Assembly: GCA_015657435.1 (NCBI GenBank)
Contig: JADLKH010000003.1
Span: 169,121 to 180,241 of the forward strand
Reading direction: 5' to 3'
Length of the DNA stretch: 11,121 nt
Origin: Synergistales bacterium
GTDB lineage: Bacteria > Synergistota > Synergistia > Synergistales > 79-D21
The number at the start of each line of letters is the position of its first letter. Position 1 is the stretch's first letter. The position numbers and the translations under genes are program-made. A model generated the notes under the pieces. It saw only the letters and a list, made by a program, of their open reading frames with translations, was not told the origin of the DNA and did no database searches. This document shows positions 7,568 through 11,121 of this stretch, one piece after another.

Positions 7568-8653
7568 ATGACCCGCAAGCTCAATTTCCACGCCGGCCCC
7601 TCCACCCTGCCCGTCGAGGTGCTGGAAGAACTCCAGAAGAATATGGTCGATTTCCAGGGAACCGGCCTCTCACTCATCGAGGAAAGCCATCGAAGCGGAA
7701 ACTACGAGGCCGTCCACAACGCGGCCGTGGCGCTGTTCCGCGAGTTGCTCTCCGTGCCGGATTCTTACGACATCCTGTTCCTCGGCGGCGGGGCGACCCT
7801 GCAGTTTGCCATGATCCCCATGAACTTCCTGCCCCAGGGAAAGACGGCGGAGTATGTCGCCACGGGCACTTGGTCGAAGAAGGCGATCGACGACGCGAAG
7901 AAACTCGGCAGCGTCAGGGTGGTCTTCGACGGCAAGGAAAGCGGCTACACGACCCTGCCGGACCCCGCCTCCATGAAGGTGGATCCGGAGGCGGCCTACC
8001 TCCACATCACCGCCAACGAGACGATCGGAGGCCTCGAGTGGAAGGGCTGGCCCGAGACGGGCGGTGTTCCCCTCGTCTGCGACATGTCGAGCGACATCCT
8101 GAGCCGCCCGGTTCCGGTGGAGAAGTTCTCGCTGATCTACGCCGGAGCCCAGAAGAACCTCGGCCCGGCGGGAACGACCGTCGTCCTCCTCAGGAAGGAC
8201 ATGCTCGACCGGATTCCCGACACGCTTCCGGCCTACCTGAACTACAAGAACCACGCCGCCAACAACTCCCTCTACAACACGCCCCCCGTGTTCGCCATCT
8301 GGACGATCAAACTGGTCCTGGAACACATGAAGAAGAACGGCGGTCTGGCTGCGGTGGCCGAACGCAACCTGAAGAAGGCGGGACTCGTCTACGGAGTCAT
8401 CGATTCCAGCGGGGGCTTCTTCCGCTCTCCGGTCGACGCGCGCTATCGGTCGAACATGAACCTGGTCTTCCGTCTCCCCACCGAGGAGCTCGAGAAGAAG
8501 TTCATCGACGAGGCCAAGGCCGCGGGCATGATCGGCCTCAAGGGACACCGCAGCGTCGGCGGCTGCAGGGCTTCCCTCTACAACGCGATGACTCTCGGGG
8601 GCGCGGAGACTCTGGCCGCCTTCATGAAGGAATTCGCCGCGAAGAACGCTTAG
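7568..8653 (+). CDS. serC: Phosphoserine aminotransferase (PLP-dependent)
   Basis: SerC transfers an amino group from glutamate to 3-phosphohydroxypyruvate to make O-phosphoserine, the second step of serine synthesis, in the cytoplasm. The start is ATG 7568, with GGAGTG (7554-7559) 8 nt upstream and only 2 nt after the serA stop. An upstream in-frame ATG at 7523 lies inside serA and adds 15 residues outside the family core. The protein has 361 aa, almost the length of E. coli SerC (362). Hallmarks are Asn-Phe-His-Ala-Gly-Pro-Ser at the N-terminus, Gly-Gly-Gly-Ala-Thr-Leu-Gln-Phe (phosphate cup), Thr-Ala/Gly-Thr-Trp-Ser-Lys-Lys-Ala, Ala-Asn-Glu-Thr-Ile-Gly-Gly, Cys-Asp-Met-Ser-Ser-Asp, and Tyr-Ala-Gly-Ala-Gln-Lys196-Asn-Leu-Gly-Pro-Ala-Gly, where Lys196 forms the PLP Schiff base. 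His-Arg-Ser-Val-Gly-Gly-Cys-Arg-Ala-Ser-Leu-Tyr-Asn-Ala near the end is also typical. All key residues are present. Confidence 0.97.
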   Translation: MTRKLNFHAGPSTLPVEVLEELQKNMVDFQGTGLSLIEESHRSGNYEAVHNAAVALFRELLSVPDSYDILFLGGGATLQFAMIPMNFLPQGKTAEYVATGTWSKKAIDDAKKLGSVRVVFDGKESGYTTLPDPASMKVDPEAAYLHITANETIGGLEWKGWPETGGVPLVCDMSSDILSRPVPVEKFSLIYAGAQKNLGPAGTTVVLLRKDMLDRIPDTLPAYLNYKNHAANNSLYNTPPVFAIWTIKLVLEHMKKNGGLAAVAERNLKKAGLVYGVIDSSGGFFRSPVDARYRSNMNLVFRLPTEELEKKFIDEAKAAGMIGLKGHRSVGGCRASLYNAMTLGGAETLAAFMKEFAAKNA

Positions 8654-8663
8654 GCGGACCACG

Positions 8664-9935
8664 ATGGCGGAAATCAAGGCAAGACTCGAAAAAATAGGGA
8701 TCGGCCTGCCGGAAGTGCTGCTCCCGAAGACCGGCACGGACCTGTCGAAATGGTCGGTGGTGGCCTGCGACCAGTTTTCGTCGGAGCGGCACTACTGGGA
8801 GAAGGCCCGCGAGATCGTCGGGGGAGCGCCTTCGACACTGAGGCTGATTTTGCCGGAATGCTATCTCGAGGACGGAGACACCGAGGCCCGCGTCCAGGCG
8901 ATCAACGCCGAGATGAGGGCCTATCTGGAGAACATCCTCAGACCTCTTGAGGCCGGCTTTGTCCTCATCGACCGCAAGACCGCCCATGCTCCTTCCCGCA
9001 AGGGCCTGGTCCTGGCGGTGGACCTCGAGGCCTACAGCTTCGAGGCGGGGGCCGCGTCGCTCATCCGCCCCACGGAGGGGACGATCCTGAAAAGGCTCCC
9101 TCCCCGCATGGCCATCCGGCGTGGGGCGACCCTGGACCTGCCGCATATCCTGCTTTTGCTTGACGATCCGGACCGCACGGTCGTCGAGCCGCTCTTCTCC
9201 GCGAGAAAGAGCTTCCGCAAGCTTTACGAGTTCGAGCTCATGCAGGACGGCGGCTCGATCACGGGATGGCACGTGCCTGCCGAAGCGCTCGGGGAGGCGA
9301 CATCCGCGCTGGAGAAGCTTGCGTCGGGCGGTTTCCTCTTCGCCGTGGGCGACGGCAATCACTCCCTTGCCGCAGCCAAGAGCCTTTGGGAGGAAAGGAA
9401 ATCCGCGGGGGCGGCTCCAGACGACCCGGCCCGCTGGGCCCTGGTGGAGGTGGAGAACATCCACGACGAGGGTCTGCATTTCCATCCGATTCACCGGGTT
9501 CTTTTCGGTCTCGACGCGGAAGCCTTCTTCTCCGAAATGGCCAAGGCCCTGGGGGGCTGGATGGAAGTGGCTCCCGCGGCCCCGGCGGCCAAGTCCGAAG
9601 AGGGACGCGTCATCGAGGTGGTTTCCGAAGCGGGTTTGGCCCGATTCGTGTTCAACCCGAAGGAAGACCGGATGACCGTGGAATTCTTCCAGGAATTCCT
9701 GGACGCCTACCTGGCGAAACACGGCGAGGTTTCCATCGACTACATCCACGGCGAGGAAGCCGTCAGAGAAATGGGCTCCAAGCCAGGAAACGCGGGATTC
9801 TACATGCCTCCTCTCGACAAGTCGGTTTTCTTCACCCGGATGGTCGAGGTGGGGCCCTACCCGAGAAAGACCTTCTCCATCGGCGAGGCCACCGAGAAGC
9901 GCTATTACCTCGAAAGCCGGAAGCTGGTTCGATAG
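8664..9935 (+). CDS. DUF1015 family protein, serA-serC-linked subgroup
   Basis: This 423-aa cytoplasmic protein of the DUF1015 family has no signal peptide or membrane helix. ATG 8664 is 10 nt after the serC stop, with a weak AGGCGGA upstream, so it is third in the serine operon. Visible motifs are Asp-Gln-Phe-Ser-Ser-Glu-Arg near residue 33; Arg135-Pro-Thr-Glu-Gly-Thr-Ile-Leu-Lys-Arg...Pro-Pro-Arg148; Gly-Asp230-Gly-Asn-His233-Ser-Leu-Ala; a His-rich stretch with H267, H272, H274 and H277; and a basic C-terminal signature Pro400-Arg-Lys-Thr-Phe-Ser...Lys-Arg-Tyr-Tyr-Leu-Glu. Many DUF1015 members read Asp-Gly-His-His-Arg-Tyr at the central motif; here it is Asp-Gly-Asn-His-Ser-Leu. From memory this motif recalls the DGHHR box of ParB-like proteins, including the free serine kinase SerK. 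That similarity is a suggestion only. I know of no firmly established biochemical function. Context points to serine, phosphoserine or a linked pathway. Confidence 0.88.
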   Translation: MAEIKARLEKIGIGLPEVLLPKTGTDLSKWSVVACDQFSSERHYWEKAREIVGGAPSTLRLILPECYLEDGDTEARVQAINAEMRAYLENILRPLEAGFVLIDRKTAHAPSRKGLVLAVDLEAYSFEAGAASLIRPTEGTILKRLPPRMAIRRGATLDLPHILLLLDDPDRTVVEPLFSARKSFRKLYEFELMQDGGSITGWHVPAEALGEATSALEKLASGGFLFAVGDGNHSLAAAKSLWEERKSAGAAPDDPARWALVEVENIHDEGLHFHPIHRVLFGLDAEAFFSEMAKALGGWMEVAPAAPAAKSEEGRVIEVVSEAGLARFVFNPKEDRMTVEFFQEFLDAYLAKHGEVSIDYIHGEEAVREMGSKPGNAGFYMPPLDKSVFFTRMVEVGPYPRKTFSIGEATEKRYYLESRKLVR

Positions 9936-9956
9936 AGCAGGAATGTAGCGTGAGAA

Positions 9957-9992
9957 GAGAAAACGGGGAGCCTTCGAGCTCCCCGTTTTCTC
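9957..9992 (+). terminator. Terminator of the serine operon
   Basis: GAGAAAACGGGGAGC (9957-9971) pairs perfectly with GCTCCCCGTTTTCTC (9978-9992) around a 6-base loop. The 15-bp stem has a GC core, and the TTTTCTCT at its 3' side serves as the U-rich tail. It begins 22 nt after the DUF1015 stop. The A-rich left arm means it could also act on a transcript from the other strand. Confidence 0.88.
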
Positions 9993-10019
9993 TGTCTTGC
10001 CCAAGAAACGGACTGACGG

Positions 10020-10028
10020 TGCTATACT
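10020..10028 (+). promoter_or_regulatory. Extended -10 promoter for the surface-protein gene
   Basis: TG-C-TATACT matches the extended -10 consensus TGnTATAAT with one mismatch. A possible -35, TTGCCC, lies at 9997-10002 with a long 20-bp spacer, so the extended -10 probably carries most of the recognition. Transcription would start near 10035 and leave a leader of about 60 nt. That leader has a small inverted repeat, TCAGA-N5-TCTGA (10066-10080), and a G-rich ribosome site (AAGGGGGG, ending at 10087) before ATG 10096. The promoter sits between a strong terminator and a gene, which supports the call. Confidence 0.6.
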
Positions 10029-10095
10029 TTTTATGATGTTGCTTTAATACGATTGACGATCATCATCAGAAGGTATCTGAAGGGGGGCTTCGCGG

Positions 10096-10494
10096 ATGAG
10101 GAAAGCGCAAAAGTGGTCGTTGCTTCCAGTGATTTTATCGATTCTTCTTTTGGCCGGAGCTGCATGGGGACTTAGCACGCTGAGTTTGGACTACCCGGGG
10201 GAAGGAGAGGATTCGGTCAGCACGAGCTTCAATTTCCTGTGGAGCCTGGAGCCTGATGTCGACGTGACCAGCCCGGACCTCGTCAGTTACGATCTCTACC
10301 TTTCCAAGACGCTGTCGAACCTTGACACGAGCCCCCTGTCCCTGGGCCTGGCTTTTGCGGACTACGAGGGGACATCCCCATCGGGGACTCTGGATGAGAA
10401 CGCGACCTATTTCTGGAAGGTCGTTGCCCACACGCCGTCCGGTGATGTCGGCGCCACAAGCTTTTTTACGACCGAAGCCGAAACCGGGCCATGA
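10096..10494 (+). CDS. Secreted Fn3/Ig-like domain protein, N-terminal part of a probably split gene
   Basis: This 132-aa product starts with a signal peptide: basic Met-Arg-Lys-Ala-Gln-Lys, a hydrophobic stretch rich in Leu and Ile, and a likely cut near Gly-Ala-Ala-Trp-Gly (about residue 25). One beta-sandwich-like domain follows, with Tyr-Asp-Leu-Tyr-Leu-Ser-Lys-Thr-Leu, Ala-Thr-Tyr-Phe-Trp-Lys-Val-Val-Ala-His and a terminal Ser-Phe-Phe-Thr-Thr strand. This is the pattern of fibronectin type III-like repeats. The next ORF repeats the same order (Phe-Asp-Leu-Tyr-Ile-Ser-Lys-Ser-Leu; Lys-Tyr-Tyr-Trp-Thr-Ile-Leu-Ala-His; Ser-Phe-Thr-Thr), so the two are tandem domains of one protein. The reading frame stops at TGA 10492-10494 in the linker between domains. 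The fragment has an export signal but no anchor. The function is unknown; display or binding at the surface is inferred. Confidence 0.75.
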   Translation: MRKAQKWSLLPVILSILLLAGAAWGLSTLSLDYPGEGEDSVSTSFNFLWSLEPDVDVTSPDLVSYDLYLSKTLSNLDTSPLSLGLAFADYEGTSPSGTLDENATYFWKVVAHTPSGDVGATSFFTTEAETGP

Positions 10495-10934
10495 CCCTCG
10501 TGACGCCTTCCAACGGCCTGACGGGAGTTGCCCCACAGAACGTCGAATTCAAGTGGACTTACGATTCCGGGACCCCGGGGCCGATCGGACCGGACGTGAC
10601 CTTCGATCTTTACATTTCCAAGTCACTTCAGGATCTTTTCGATGAATCCTCGCGGGTGGATGACGAGCAACTGGCTCTTTACGACCCGGATACTGGAATT
10701 CTAGAGGTTGGCCTCAATCTCACAAGAGAACTCTCCCACGGTACGAAGTATTACTGGACGATCCTTGCTCATCTGGCGCCGAACGAAGATTATACGGTCT
10801 ATCCGCATTCCTTCACGACCCTGAGCGAGGCATCTGATCCGAACCTGGGCGGCGGATGCTCGGCGGCTCCCCTGGGCGGGCTGTCCGCCATGGCCCTGAT
10901 GGCGGGCCTGGTCCTGATCAGGCGCCGCAGGTAA
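10491..10934 (+). CDS. Fn3/Ig-like domain with Synergist-CTERM sorting signal, C-terminal part of a probably split gene
   Basis: This frame overlaps the previous stop (ATGA, 10491-10494) and encodes 147 aa. Residues 3-118 form a second Fn3-like domain that begins Leu-Val-Thr-Pro-Ser-Asn-Gly, a usual domain opening. Residues 120-147 are a C-terminal sorting signal: Gly-Gly-Gly-Cys123-Ser, a hydrophobic helix, and a final Arg-Arg-Arg-Arg. This matches the Synergist-CTERM type. There is no signal peptide and no Shine-Dalgarno before ATG 10491 (the upstream bases read GAAACCGGGCC). Translated alone, the sorting signal would stay in the cytoplasm, which makes little sense. The frame is open upstream only back to a stop at 10443-10445. 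The simplest reading is one gene, 10096-10934, of about 280 aa, with a one-base frame change near 10480-10491. Real mutation, sequencing error and translational coupling remain possible. Confidence 0.75.
   Translation: MTLVTPSNGLTGVAPQNVEFKWTYDSGTPGPIGPDVTFDLYISKSLQDLFDESSRVDDEQLALYDPDTGILEVGLNLTRELSHGTKYYWTILAHLAPNEDYTVYPHSFTTLSEASDPNLGGGCSAAPLGGLSAMALMAGLVLIRRRR
10848..10934 (+). other. Synergist-CTERM protein-sorting domain
   Basis: The encoded tail has three Gly, Cys123 and Ser, then about 20 hydrophobic residues and four Arg directly before the stop. In related systems (MYXO-CTERM, GlyGly-CTERM) such a tripartite tail is cut by a dedicated membrane protease and the protein is then anchored at the surface. 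The Cys is the likely processing or lipid-attachment site by analogy. No sorting protease is encoded in this window. Confidence 0.75.
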
Positions 10935-10964
10935 GGCGGAAGGCTCGATCCGAAGCGGCAAAAA

Positions 10965-10997
10965 AGAGGGACCCGGGGGAAGAATCCCCGGGTCCCT
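10965..10997. terminator. Bidirectional terminator between convergent genes
   Basis: AGGGACCCGGGG (10967-10978) pairs without mismatch with CCCCGGGTCCCT (10986-10997). The stem can extend by weaker pairs to 10965 and 10999, and the loop is about 7 bases. On the + strand it is followed by TTCCGTTT. On the - strand the run of A at 10960-10965 becomes a U-tract. It lies between the + strand surface-protein gene and the - strand glycyl radical enzyme gene, so it can serve both. Confidence 0.82.
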
Positions 10998-11023
10998 TTC
11001 CGTTTCGCTGCAGGGAAGTCTTC

Positions 11024-11121
11024 CTAGAAGCTCTCCTGGGCCGTCCGGGAGATGATCTCCTCCTGGTGGTACTGGTCAAGGTCGACGAAGTAGTCGCTAT
11101 AGCCGGCCACGCGGACCAGAA
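11024..11121 (-). CDS. Glycyl radical enzyme (pyruvate formate-lyase-like superfamily), C-terminal fragment
   Basis: Only the last 31 full codons are in the window, read on the - strand to a stop at 11024-11026. They contain Val-Arg-Val-Ala-Gly-Tyr-Ser-Asp-Tyr-Phe and later Glu-Glu-Ile-Ile-Ser-Arg-Thr. This is the glycyl-radical signature: the Gly coded at 11102-11104 would carry the stable radical installed by an SAM-dependent activase. Such enzymes are oxygen-sensitive, so the host is anaerobic. The Gly lies 26 residues from the C-terminus, as expected. The Tyr-Ser-Asp-Tyr-Phe variant and the Ser-Phe end resemble the broad PFL2-like branch (for example hydroxyproline dehydratase or isethionate sulfite-lyase) more than classical PflB, which has Ser-Gly-Tyr-Ala. 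The exact substrate cannot be decided from this fragment. The activase gene is not in the window. Confidence 0.88.
   Translation of the reverse strand, partial: LVRVAGYSDYFVDLDQYHQEEIISRTAQESF

Noticed and set aside
7513..8697. Second + strand frame overlapping serC (394 codons)
   Set aside because: It is an Arg/Gly/Pro-rich out-of-frame reading of serC, which has all its family motifs in the other frame.
8622..10004. Long - strand open frame opposite the DUF1015 gene (460 codons)
   Set aside because: It runs through a strong terminator hairpin and opposes a gene with recognised family motifs. Its composition is that of a shadow frame.
10460..10494. Programmed -1 frameshift site joining the two surface-protein frames
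   Set aside because: No standard X-XXY-YYZ slippery heptamer is in phase. The six-T run has a C before it and gives only partial re-pairing, and a shift there would replace the conserved Thr-Thr end of the domain. A mutation or sequencing error nearer 10484-10491 fits better.

Overview
The window is a high-GC bacterial chromosome segment, densely coded on the + strand, with one gene entering from the right on the - strand. The best taxonomic clue is the C-terminus of the ORF ending at 10934. It has a Gly-Gly-Gly-Cys-Ser motif, a hydrophobic helix and a final run of four arginines, which matches the Synergist-CTERM sorting signal of Synergistota. A glycyl radical enzyme at the right edge fits an anaerobe, and an outer-membrane efflux protein requires a diderm envelope. 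A high-GC, amino-acid-fermenting member of Synergistota is therefore likely, but this is inferred from family knowledge and no search was run.

Layout. (1) 1-159: the end of enolase, closed by a hairpin terminator. (2) 160-438: a leader holding a candidate promoter. (3) 439-6577: a tightly packed operon of outer-membrane efflux protein, RND periplasmic adaptor, RND permease and endonuclease V, with a 3-nt gap and then two ATGA overlaps. The first three genes form a complete tripartite pump. The fourth is an unrelated DNA-repair nuclease translationally coupled to it. (4) 6578-6665: a short leader with a perfect 21-bp inverted repeat. (5) 6666-9935: a serine-biosynthesis operon of a short 3-phosphoglycerate dehydrogenase (GTG start), phosphoserine aminotransferase and a DUF1015 protein, closed by a strong terminator. 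(6) 10020-10934: an extended -10 promoter and a secreted two-domain protein with a signal peptide at its front and a Synergist-CTERM at its back. It is split into two overlapping frames and is probably one gene with a frameshift. (7) 10965-10997: a hairpin that can terminate from both sides. (8) 11024-11121: the C-terminus of a glycyl radical enzyme on the - strand.

Most interesting points. The RND permease has asparagine at all three positions of the AcrB proton-relay triad (D407, D408, K940) and has an unusual aspartate in TM11. The serine operon lacks a recognisable phosphoserine phosphatase but carries DUF1015, a candidate for an unassigned step. The dehydrogenase has Asp where the family has its catalytic Glu. 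The cell-surface gene appears broken exactly between its two domains.
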